Below, in pieces: positions 55,158-64,000 of a stretch of DNA of 64,000 nt. The notes under the pieces are model-generated. The model worked only from the letters and a program-made list of their open reading frames with translations, had not been told where the DNA came from and made no database searches. The stretch is from Septoria linicola (taxonomy: Eukaryota > Ascomycota > Dothideomycetes > Mycosphaerellales > Mycosphaerellaceae). Positions within the stretch are counted from its first letter, which is position 1, and every line of letters begins with the position of its first letter. A program made the position numbers and the translations under genes. Location of the stretch: NCBI GenBank assembly GCA_024114885.1, contig CP099421.1, positions 1,612,001 to 1,676,000 of the forward strand. The letters are read 5' to 3'.

Positions 55158-57215
55158 TCATTGAGTTTCTGGTCTGAGGCCTGCTTTTCGCCGATACTTG
55201 TTCATAATTTCGATATCCGGAAAGCTACTTTTGGGCTCCCAGCTAGCTTCGCTTTCTGGAAAGCCAACCCACTTGATCTTGTACAGCATAGTCTGTGACT
55301 GGCCTGGATGACTTTTAGGATCGGACATATGGTGCGCTAAAATCTTTTCTATTTCGTAATCCTCGTCCATATCGTCGTCGCTGGTTTCCAGGGTTGACGC
55401 CTTAGAGGGCTGACTTGGCTGCACAAGTATCGCGTTGTCAAGCGTGGCAGCTGTCTTAGCTTTTGTATCAGAAGCCAACACTGGAACGACCCGCATAGGA
55501 CTCTTGATCGCTTGTTTTCCTTTGTCGAGCCCAGTGCGTAAGCGATAGGCCTTCACCGTTTCTGGGTCGACGAAGCTACTTGCAGGCTCCCATGTAAGGT
55601 CCTCGGAGCCTTCCCATTTGGTATGGTAGAGCAGGACGGAGGGTTTACCAGGATGGCTCCTCGGATCTGACATCTTGTGGCCCACTATGGCCTCCACAAA
55701 CCACTCACCTTCATTAAGAGACGAGCCTTCGTCTTCTTCGTCTTCTTCGCCCTCATCAGAACTGATAGAAGGGTCAGCGGCGACAGGCTGCATGATACTA
55801 GTCTTGCCGTGCGTAGGCGTGTTGCGTACAGCAGGCTTTTGAGGCAGCCCCACGGAATCATCTGAATCAGAGTCATCTTGACCAGCTGCCGATGACTTTA
55901 AGAACGAAGCAAGAGTGACTGGCTCTGTAGAGGATGCCGACGATGCCGCTCGAGCTGTGGGCCTCAGCATTGATGTCTTCGGTAGGGACTTCGCCACTGC
56001 TGGGGAGGAAGCTTGGGAGTGTGTAGCTCCGTGGGCACTGTGAGGAAATCGCTTAGCGTCATTGTTTGCCGTGATGGCCATCAAGTCGTCCTTGTCTGGT
56101 ATGCTCGAATTGCGTCGCCCTCGTTGTGGTGATTCGCCTGCGGACGACTCAGATGCGAGCTTAATCCGTTTCGCTTGTTGTTCTTGAGAAATGCTCAATT
56201 TTCTCATGGAAGGGCTCATGCCGTTACTTTTTGCTTGGTAAGAAGATTCTTCGGCCTCGGGGTCGTATCTCCAACCCAGAGGCATCAGCTCTCCGGTAAG
56301 CGGATGTCTTCGGCGTCGAGGGCGCTTCTTATGCTCCAATGAAGTGTAGGGTTGCTTTTGATGTACGGCTGGGACCATTACAGGAGACGACCTGGTGCCT
56401 CGCAACGCATCCTCTTGCAAAGGTGGCAAGGGCAGTAGCTCTCCAGTCTGAGGGTCCCTTCTGCGACGTCTGCGCTTTGGCACTACGCCAGCACTCGACG
56501 CGGCCAGGTGATCTTCATGGCGTGCCAGATCTTCTTCAGAGCTATCGAAGCCGGCGCCAATCTCATTAACATGTGACTCTGCTTCATCGCTAAGCGGCAG
56601 TAGTTCATTGGTGATGGGATCGCGCTTTCGCCGTCGTCGCCGCTCTTGTGGTAGCTTGAAGAGATGCTTGTACGTCGGTCGTGCTCGACCAACCCTACCA
56701 GATACTGCGTTAGGGTCTGCCGAGTCAGCATCAGCTGCATCTATCTCTTCGAATTCGATGATGCCTTTGCGTTTGGCCTTTTCCTTCCGCCTCTCTCTGC
56801 GCCTCTCTTGTTCTTCCTCTGCCGCCGCGAGAGCCGCTGCGAGAGCTGCCCTTTCTTCGGCAAATTGCTGATGCTCGAAGCGCTCTAGCTCATAGGGCGA
56901 GACATATTCAAGAATCTCGTGTAGACCAACATCATCGATCTCCACTTCTCCGACAATCAGTGTGAAGTAAGGTAATTTGCCCAATTCAGCAACACGACCA
57001 ACTATACGCGCGTCTCTGGGCGCTTCTTGAGATGGCTTGAAAGGCAATGGGTCCTTTCCATATGTTCGAGGTTTGATTTTCGGCTTGACGATCTGGCCAC
57101 GATCTGGCGAGCGAGATATAACGCCATCTCCGAGCACAAGTCGCGTCTGTGCGACAGGTTGCTGGAGAACAGGAGTTCGCTCGCGGAAAAGTGACGCCTC
57201 AAGAGTGGGCGGCAT
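55158..57215 (-). CDS. Double-chromodomain nuclear protein
   Basis: 685 residues from the ATG at 57215 (the frame extends to a GTG at 57260). Two chromodomains at the C-terminus: about 501-556 (EWFVEAIVGHKMSDPRSHPG, LLYHTKWEGSEDLTWEP) and about 618-675 (YEIEKILAHHMSDPKSHPG, YKIKWVGFPESEASWEP). Both carry the same HxMSDPxSHPG insertion after the first strand, pointing to duplication within the gene. Three copies of a basic motif, RRKRDPITNELLPL, RRRRDPQTGELLPL and RRRRHPLTGELMPL, lie at about residues 195-310. A coiled, Ala/Glu/Arg-rich helix is at about 115-160. Chromodomains usually bind methylated histone tails. The aromatic cage is only partly evident (Phe/Tyr, Trp, Trp/Tyr). I do not recognise a named family. 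Confidence 0.85.
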   Translation of the reverse strand: MPPTLEASLFRERTPVLQQPVAQTRLVLGDGVISRSPDRGQIVKPKIKPRTYGKDPLPFKPSQEAPRDARIVGRVAELGKLPYFTLIVGEVEIDDVGLHEILEYVSPYELERFEHQQFAEERAALAAALAAAEEEQERRRERRKEKAKRKGIIEFEEIDAADADSADPNAVSGRVGRARPTYKHLFKLPQERRRRRKRDPITNELLPLSDEAESHVNEIGAGFDSSEEDLARHEDHLAASSAGVVPKRRRRRRDPQTGELLPLPPLQEDALRGTRSSPVMVPAVHQKQPYTSLEHKKRPRRRRHPLTGELMPLGWRYDPEAEESSYQAKSNGMSPSMRKLSISQEQQAKRIKLASESSAGESPQRGRRNSSIPDKDDLMAITANNDAKRFPHSAHGATHSQASSPAVAKSLPKTSMLRPTARAASSASSTEPVTLASFLKSSAAGQDDSDSDDSVGLPQKPAVRNTPTHGKTSIMQPVAADPSISSDEGEEDEEDEGSSLNEGEWFVEAIVGHKMSDPRSHPGKPSVLLYHTKWEGSEDLTWEPASSFVDPETVKAYRLRTGLDKGKQAIKSPMRVVPVLASDTKAKTAATLDNAILVQPSQPSKASTLETSDDDMDEDYEIEKILAHHMSDPKSHPGQSQTMLYKIKWVGFPESEASWEPKSSFPDIEIMNKYRRKAGLRPETQ

Positions 57216-57812
57216 TGTGCGCGACGAGGCCGCAATGCTCAGTGCGTAATCCGGATACACAGGAAAGGCCGCAGTCGATGGTTCGAGAACCTGCTCGTCC
57301 CCACGCTGATGTCAAGCGCGCACAAGACTCTGAGAGAAATGATAGCGCGAGCACTGATACAGCGTCCACTTCCAAACTAGAAGTGAAGTATAAGAAAGGC
57401 CTGGGTGCGTACTCAGTGAAGGGAGGTCAAAGAGCCACCATATTCGGAAGGCGCTAACTAACTAGTCGCGACTGCCGATTTGACTTTTCTTGGCATCATC
57501 GCTGCGCGTCTGTGGTCAACAATATAATGAACTCAGATAAGCTCTGGTGAGGCGTCAATGCTGACAGAAGAGCTGTAGGTAGCAACTGATCCGACATGTT
57601 GATCGTAGCGACCTTGATGATCAAGATAGTCAGGCCCGCAAGTAGCAACCGAACGAGCAAGAACTAAAGAAAATGTGATGATCATTGTTATAGTGAAATA
57701 CGTAGCTCAGCGCAAAATAGCTATGAGACTCATGCCAATGTCCTCACAACGCATCCAAACATCAGAACTCTGAAGCCGTGGGCGCCAAATGCCACAGGCA
57801 GGCTCACGTCCG
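57216..57812. other. Intergenic
   Basis: Promoter side of the chromodomain gene and 3' side of the dehydratase gene. A plus ORF up to 57457 (tail KYKKGLGAYSVKGGQRATIF) is suggestive in composition but unsupported. Confidence 0.35.
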
Positions 57813-59285
57813 TTAGCATATGATGACATTCTCAGGCCGCTTCTTCACCTGTTTGTGTGGCTTCTTTGCATAGTCGCTCATATGATGACCAGTGTACCCA
57901 TCGCCCATTGATGCATGGCCAGCATAGCCCTTGGGTACTTTGTATTGTCCAACCATTACAGCGTCATCCGATTCGGAGTCAGAACCTTGGACGCTATCTT
58001 TCTTCGCATGTCCAGTAGTATTCATATCGATCGGGCTTGGGGAACGAATAGGCGTGCCGGGCAAGCTTGGTTCGACCAGGTGGCGGTATGTGCGCTTGTA
58101 GTCTTCGATCATGTCTGTTGAGACATTCGAGCCGCCGCAAACAACAATGATCTGAAGGGGGTCTGTCAGTATAGGCTCGAGTGTGCCGTAAAGCTGCTCA
58201 ACTTACGAAGCTCTCATCCGGTCGAGGAGGTCTTCCAAGTGCCTTCTCTAGTCTGCCGCCATAGCAAAGAGCGATGTTGACGCCGCACGCAGCTTCAACA
58301 ATGATCCTCTCTTCTTCTGCAAGCTTCCAGCTGCCCATGGCAGCTTCGGCATCACTAAGGACAATGTTCTTTGCCTTGCCTTTCGCCAATGCCGGGCGCA
58401 CAATATCCCAAGTTCGCTCGCTGATCTTGACACAGCCCAGTGATGTTGCGATCGAGGTGATTTTGTCGATAGCTTTGTGCTCGTTCCACTCCAGTGCCTT
58501 GTTGAGAGAATCTGCTCCTTCCGTCTCAACGGCGATGACACCAGTGCGCTGCCACGTAGAACCTTGTCGCTCGATACCAGCCATGACACCATTGAACAGT
58601 CCGCCGCCGCCACAGCTGCAGATGATCCAATCTGGCGGAGCGTCTTCGCCGATCTCTTCAAACTGCTCACGCATTTCGTCGACGATACTTTCATGGCCTT
58701 GCCAGATGTCTGGATGGTTGAATGGGTCAACGTAGAATGGCTCTTCGCCTTTTTGTCGTGATTGAGGCATAAGGACCTCGTTAACATAAGCAGTGGCCTC
58801 CGCGATGTTGGCACCGTGTTGCATGACTTCCTTTGCCCCAGCGGCATAAAGCTTGTCAATCATGTGTTGTTTCGTGCTGACCGGCACAACGACAGTAGCT
58901 GGCTGGCCCACGAAGTTGGCCGCATAGACGCATCCGAGACCAGCATTGCCACCAGAAGCAGCAAAGTAGTGTAGTCGTAAAGGGTCGCGTGCGTTGTTAT
59001 AGGACTTGACGACGAGGTTGCCAAGGCCACGAGATTTGAAGGAGCCCGATGGCTGCAAGTTGTCGAGCTTCAGATAGATTCTGCTTCTGCGGCTTACCAT
59101 CACGTTGCTTTGACATTGTGGGGAGATAAATCTCGTGGATCAACGTACCAGCCTGCTTTCTCAGAGAGTCTGGTGGACTCGATGAGAGGAGTTTTCCGCC
59201 ATGGCTTCTTGGTGTTCCGTATCTTCGGCGCAGTAGTATTGGCAAGCCATTGTGGCTGGCTTTGCTGAGGAATATCAATCGCCAT
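57813..59285 (-). CDS. L-serine/L-threonine dehydratase, PLP-dependent
   Basis: Complement of join 57813-58151, 58207-59083, 59149-59285; 450 residues. It belongs to the fold-type II PLP family: PSGSFKSRG places the Schiff-base lysine at about residue 62, CSCGGGGLFNG (about 200-210) is the phosphate-binding glycine loop, and IIVVCGGSNVS closes the core. The reaction is deamination of serine (and threonine) to pyruvate or 2-oxobutyrate, as in yeast Cha1. Exon 1 (MAIDIPQQSQPQWLANTT) ends in a split Cys codon; the acceptor is the second of two adjacent AGs (CAGAAG), because using the first would create TGA. About 95 residues after the core (from residue 355 on) form a Ser/Asp/Lys-rich extension absent from yeast Cha1. 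Confidence 0.9.
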
Positions 59286-62200
59286 TGTGTTCGAATGTCA
59301 ACCTGGTGAAAGGCTGCTAGTTCTTGAACAGAGGTAAAAGTTCTAGACACAGGCACAGAGAAAATAAAGAAACAAGTGCGAAGAGAATGGGAGCCATTAT
59401 AGTGACTGACCTTTCCGATTGGCACCCTGCCAGTCATATCTACGAGCCCCAGGTTCCCGGAGAGAAGCCCCAGAGCAGGTTTACGGCCCCGCGATAGTCA
59501 GCGACCTACGCCGTATGGAAGCGTAGCTCTGGCATGGTATCACGCGTCGCAACACAGCTGTGATAGGGTCGCACCGTAAAGTCAAGAAGTGAAGTTTCCC
59601 TTCTTTTCCGCCCCGCCCGTTCTGAGCCGATGGTATCCAGGGATTCTGTTACCCCATCGAGCGCGAATCGTGGATAGCATTACCCTATAGCTGACCACAA
59701 TCGGTCTGGCTGGCTGCAGAGCTCATGTGTCAAGTTGATTCTGATTACCCCATAGCGCTTGCATGTGAGCAGGATTGCGACTTCGAATGCTCCATCGCTG
59801 ATGCGCTATTACCACATAGCCAAGGCGTAGCTTGTGAAAAGTGGAAGCGGACTCCATTCGCGATGGAACGGAAGCGCGTCCAGCAAGTACCTCAAGGTTG
59901 TCCATTCAGTACCTCGAATGCAGCTTAAAGCTCCCTAGTCAAAGGTCACGATCATGTCCAGGACTGCAATGGTGCTGCTACCTCCGAATAGCCACAACTC
60001 AGAGGCCGGGTGTTGTCGCGACCACCTCGATCAAGTCGAGGAAGTCGCAATGACAAAGAGTCGCAGATGGACGTGGCAGGTACTCCGCGACGATGGCGGA
60101 AAGGCTGTCGATGATTTCCGCAACGATGGAGATGAACATAGGAAAGTTGTAAGAAATCATGAGACAGCGCTTCAACAAGCGGCGGACTCGGCATTTCCCT
60201 CGCGCGCGGCATGTGCTCTGTGCTCCCGCCGTCAGCTTTGCACTTCTCTGTTCACGTTAAAGACTAGTGCTATGCTACTATCACTTCTGACATTAGCAAT
60301 GTCTTACTTGTTGGGCAGGGAGCCCTCCATCGCCCTTGAGGGAATACTGGAGACATCTGGGACATCCACAATTGCAGTCACACAATGCACTCGAGCTTTT
60401 CTGCCCTCTATCGCTCAAGACAACCTCGAGCGTGATGCAAGCAGCCGGGATGGCTGTCTGAAGTTGATACGATGTCCACAATGAACGTGGTATACAATAG
60501 CATCATGTTTGCACCCGCACCACTTCAGTGAACGGCAGAGTTATGAACCAGATCCCAGACGGCATAACAGCAGCACAGTCACGCAAGAGGCCTCATGGGC
60601 AGTCGTCGGAATACGAAAAACGAAGGCGGTTAGCATTGTGTCCTGGGTTAACGACAGCTTGGCCCTGGCTTTCTATCACTCTGCTCAGAAAAGAGTCAAT
60701 TGATGCCAGCCATCAAGTTGTAAATGTTTGAACTTCACGACTGGCCACGGTCACTCTCGTGAGGATGCGACCATACCGGCCACTAATTGGGAAAGACAAA
60801 TCAGCTCTTTCGTTCGACTGCAGTCCTCATGTGCACTGCCACTTCTCAAGCGGGACTTCAACACGGCGCAGGTCAGGACAGTGCTCAGTAACGCAATGCT
60901 CGATATGGCTTACGCTGCATGGCGGGCAGGGGTCAATTCATTGGCATGGTCGCCTAGGTCATAAGCAACTCGTGTTTGGACATGCTCTAGAGTGCTGTCT
61001 GGGCTGACTCGTGAGAAGAACTTAGCAGAATGATTGGTCTCGCGTGCGGTCCTGATGATCATGCAACCTGGCTCTGTGTCATCGTATCTGTGATCTTGCT
61101 TCTCGACAACTACGTCGGATAGTGCTCAAGGGAGGCTATCGCTAGTTGCTTGAGACGAACGACTTTGAGCACTCCTGAGATGTACATGCCGTGTTGTATC
61201 GGGCGGCGTGCTCGTACATTTTCTTCCGCCCATATCATGGCCGGTGGCGCCTGTCACAAAGTTTCCGACAGACTCGATCTCTCGAAAGCGTTGCATTGTG
61301 GCTGGGAAGATGGCGGATGCACGACTGTGCTTGCATGAGTGGCCATCGAGTCATGGAACTGGCCGTGACTCTGCGGTGCTGTACAATGACGAGTGGACTC
61401 GATGCACGCTGCACGAATTGGTATCCAACTGGAAGGGAGAGTCCTTGTGATTGCGAACATGGAGAGACGTCATGTGTCGCAGACGGAGGATTAATGTGGC
61501 GAGGAAATGTGAAACCGCTTGGGAACAAATCGAGGTCGCATTTGTAGCTGTCGTGTGGTTGTCGTACGGGCCGTTTCCGACCGGAAGATTGGCTCTTCAA
61601 GAGCCGCTGTTGCCGTAGGGTAAGGAAGAGACAGCCGTTGTGTTATGGAAGTTTAAGATAGTACCCGAGATCCAAAGTAAGCCGTGCAGAGCCAGATGCT
61701 CCGACATCTTGCTGTATCTCACTATACGATGATCACCTCAGAAGTTCTTGAATGTAGACGGAAATCGAAGGCCAGTATTGCGCGCCATGAGCATGTATAT
61801 GACTTGATCACAGACAGCATCCGCATGATATGATGGCAATTTGACATAGGGCGCAGCCAGAAGTCGATGCAAGGTAAGACCTTGGAGGCTTCAGCACATA
61901 AGACCTCGATAGTCCAGCTTGCCGGAAGAACGAACAGGTGACAATAATCTCGACATCATGTGCCGTCCGCACGCGAGATTTGGTCGTGGGTTGCCGTGTC
62001 AGCACTGTTCTTCGCAAAAATATGTTTCTCAGATATTGGTATGGTCGCAGCAGGCCCGGAAAGTTGATTTCGACCGAGCCAAGTTTCAAGTTATCAGCGG
62101 CCTGCCTTGCTCATCGTTCCAAGACACCCGCTGCTTGCTCAACGGGTTGTGGCCACAAAGAGTGCCGGACCTCGTACTTCAAATAATGTGAGCTGGTCGG

Positions 62201-63359
62201 GGAGGAAGAAAGGGATTCGAGCAAGACCAATCCCGTCTCCACGCCTCGCCATTTTCCCCGTTTGTATTGGTGTTCTGCGCTTCCAACGGCGCATCAGACA
62301 CGTTCACGTTGTGATCGGAGGCCATGCAAGTCCGATCTGTGATGGAGCAGATACTCGTCGTGTTTGTGCTGAGGAGACACTGTAGCAAGATCTCGAGGAA
62401 CACACATTGCTTCTGGAACCCGTCACGTATGTGCTGACCCCTGCATACAGAAGCCGACCAGGGCGAAGTGAATTCGTGTGTCAGCGAATGACCGTGGCGC
62501 TGTCACTAAAACTGATGTCATGTTCGTGTTCTGCTCGATGAGCCCAGCGCCCGCCTGCATGTGCATTAGGTTCTAGCCTACTAACGTAGTTTTGGAGAGC
62601 TGCAGCCAACGAGCCGGACTCAAGGCCATTGGCATGCATATTTGGCTAAAGAACACACAGAACAGAATTGCACGAGCGAGAGAGCAGCAGAAAATTGATG
62701 ACCCAGGATCAACTTCCAGATTAATGTCACGAGCCGAGGAGGCAGTGAGAACCATCTAGTTCTATCAGCTCCGGATAATTCACCGTTGACGTAGGCCTCC
62801 TGCGAAGCGAGCCCAGGCCAGAAATCACTCCCGGTTCTGCTCCTGTATACATTCGTCTCGTCCTCTTCACCGGAACACCTCAGCTCAGCCGTTGCTGCGA
62901 AAGTGCTTCAGTCTCTTTTTGAGCAGCGAGCGATATCGACAGCGCACCATTTTAATCTACGACGAAGAGAATCCGAGCCCAACGCGCGCCCAAAAGCACG
63001 ATTGAACAGGCCGACCCTGGAAAGATTGGCGAACGTCAGGCATCAAGCGTCCAGCGGCAGGCCCACTCGACTACAACCAAAAGCCTCGTTCTCTTTGCAG
63101 CGCAGACCTTGCTACAAGTCGGAAAAAGAGGCAGTTTGCTGGCTGCTGAGTTGGCCGCAACAGAGCGAGAGCCAGCGCTGCCGACCGCGGTGCAGTTAGT
63201 GTTGTAAGAAATGACCCCCTCGTGCAGTGTTGGACGCAAGTGTTTGCCGTGGTGGTGGTGGTGCAGGCTGATGTCTCCGACTACTGCTGCTGCTACTACC
63301 ACGTTACACAGCGTCGCTATCGCTTGGGCTCGCAGGAAGATCATGCGCTGACGATCAAA
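59286..63359. other. 4-kb gene-poor region
   Basis: No convincing gene on either strand; ORFs up to 176 codons lack family features or consistent composition. Contains the ATTACCCCATAGC motif cluster (59,640-59,820). From about 62,800 the sequence looks like a promoter and leader for the gene at 63360, including a (GGT)n run at 63,250-63,262. Confidence 0.4.
59646..59818 (+). repeat. Short ATTACCCCATAGC-type motif, four copies
   Basis: GTTACCCCATCG, ATTACCCTATAGC, ATTACCCCATAGC and ATTACCACATAGC, the last three spaced about 62-66 bases. The sequence between copies is not repeated. Confidence 0.6.
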
Positions 63360-64000
63360 ATGGAACAGAGCAGAACATCCGCCTACACTGGCGGGCTCGT
63401 CCCCAGCCTTTCGAGGAGCAACAGCACTACCACCAACAATCTTAAGCGACCGCGACCTGGCTCGCTTTCCATCCAAGTCCCGCGAGTCAAGCCCATCGCT
63501 CAACTCACCATGTCCTACAACCACCGTCCGCTGTCGCCTGGTGGCAGACGCCTGACCAATCCTGCCAGGGCTTCCGACAACACCTTGACCAGCGACGGCT
63601 ACTACTCGCAGCGACACAATACGTACGCTTCGCCTCGAAGCAGCACTGGTGTCATACCTATCTCTACCCAGACCTTCATCAACGTCCCGCAGGCACAACC
63701 GGCACCTGCAGCTCGTCTCCATGTCGATTCCTACTCCGGCAGGCCTCGCCGATCCTCACATGCCGATCAGACACGAGGCACCACCGCTTCCTCGAGCACC
63801 ACCGCTTTGCCCTCGCGCACACGACCGAACATCATTCAGCAAGAAGTCACTCGCCCAGCAAGTCCAACGAAAATAACTCCACGTGACATCTACGTCACGC
63901 CAGCGTCTTCGCAAGAACCGCGGGTGTCCACGACGACGCACAAGAAGCTCTATAGTGTGGACGGAGACGGCAGCACCAAGCTGGTTGCCGACGTGAACAT
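63360..64000 (+). CDS. 5' part of a Ser/Thr/Pro-rich disordered protein (truncated by window end)
   Basis: Open from ATG 63360 to the window end, 213 codons with no stop, in a frame where Ser, Thr, Pro and Arg dominate (GGLVPSLSRSNSTTTNN, SLSIQVPRVKPIAQL, TMSYNHRPLSPGGRRL). An internal ATG at 63510 (MSYNHRPLSPGGRRL) could be the true start. Near the end it shows DIYVTPASSQEP and KKLYSVDGDGSTKLVADVN, blocks that look conserved rather than random. Family not recognised; the domain part must lie beyond the window. Confidence 0.65.
   Translation, partial: MEQSRTSAYTGGLVPSLSRSNSTTTNNLKRPRPGSLSIQVPRVKPIAQLTMSYNHRPLSPGGRRLTNPARASDNTLTSDGYYSQRHNTYASPRSSTGVIPISTQTFINVPQAQPAPAARLHVDSYSGRPRRSSHADQTRGTTASSSTTALPSRTRPNIIQQEVTRPASPTKITPRDIYVTPASSQEPRVSTTTHKKLYSVDGDGSTKLVADVN

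Noticed and set aside
59954..60484. 176-codon plus frame with ATG
   Set aside because: No consistent composition, no recognisable motif and no supporting start context or neighbours.

Overview
The window looks like nuclear DNA of a filamentous ascomycete, most likely a dothideomycete. The evidence is a set of conserved fungal genes (ACC1, CDC27/APC3, RAM1, SND2, NUDE, COX7, DLT1, a Whi3/Scw1-type RRM protein, annexin), short 50-100 nt introns with GTRNGT...CTAAC...YAG signals, and a block mutated in the way repeat-induced point mutation (RIP) mutates repeats. The species cannot be fixed from sequence alone.

Layout. 1-6.8 kb: a damaged PhoD-type phosphatase end (-), COX7 (+), an Arg/His/Ser-rich protein (-) and an annexin with a WW domain (+). 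6.8-7.4 kb: a 0.56-kb mobile-element remnant. 7.4-32.3 kb: a gene-rich host segment with a Scw1-like RRM protein, a STRAP-like WD40 protein, NudE, the 2275-residue acetyl-CoA carboxylase, CDC27, Snd2 and the farnesyltransferase beta subunit. 32.6-49.4 kb: a 16.8-kb block with no ORF of 60 codons or more, in which almost every CpA and TpG has become TpA. 49.4-64 kb: DLT1, a small hypothetical, a secreted Thr-rich protein, a double-chromodomain protein, a serine dehydratase and the 5' end of a disordered protein.

The main result is in the 16.8-kb block. Reading the stops as RIP products (TAG/TAA from CAG/TGG/CAA, Tyr from Cys/His) recovers protein motifs. The minus strand at about 43.2-48.9 kb is a Helitron Rep-helicase (Rep motif NYVAKY, Pif1-type P-loop, FGDFWQLPP, HKAQ-type motif). 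The plus strand at about 40.3-42.2 kb is a hAT transposase. The minus strand at about 34.9-35.8 kb encodes a histone H3 fold behind a long acidic/basic tail. These dead genes are interrupted by short introns that keep splice signals and belong to two repeated sequence families: one with a TTTCTATTATAAAG inverted repeat (Helitron gene), one with a doubled CCGACTAYR motif (H3-like and plus-strand genes). Repeated introns of this kind are the hallmark of introner-like elements. The 0.56-kb copy at 6817-7372 joins the two ends of the same 16.8-kb element and is largely unmutated, so it defines the element's termini and shows that short non-autonomous derivatives were made.

The host genes are mostly unrelated housekeeping genes on both strands; there is no biosynthetic cluster. 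Most intergenic gaps hold only promoters, UTRs and simple repeats.
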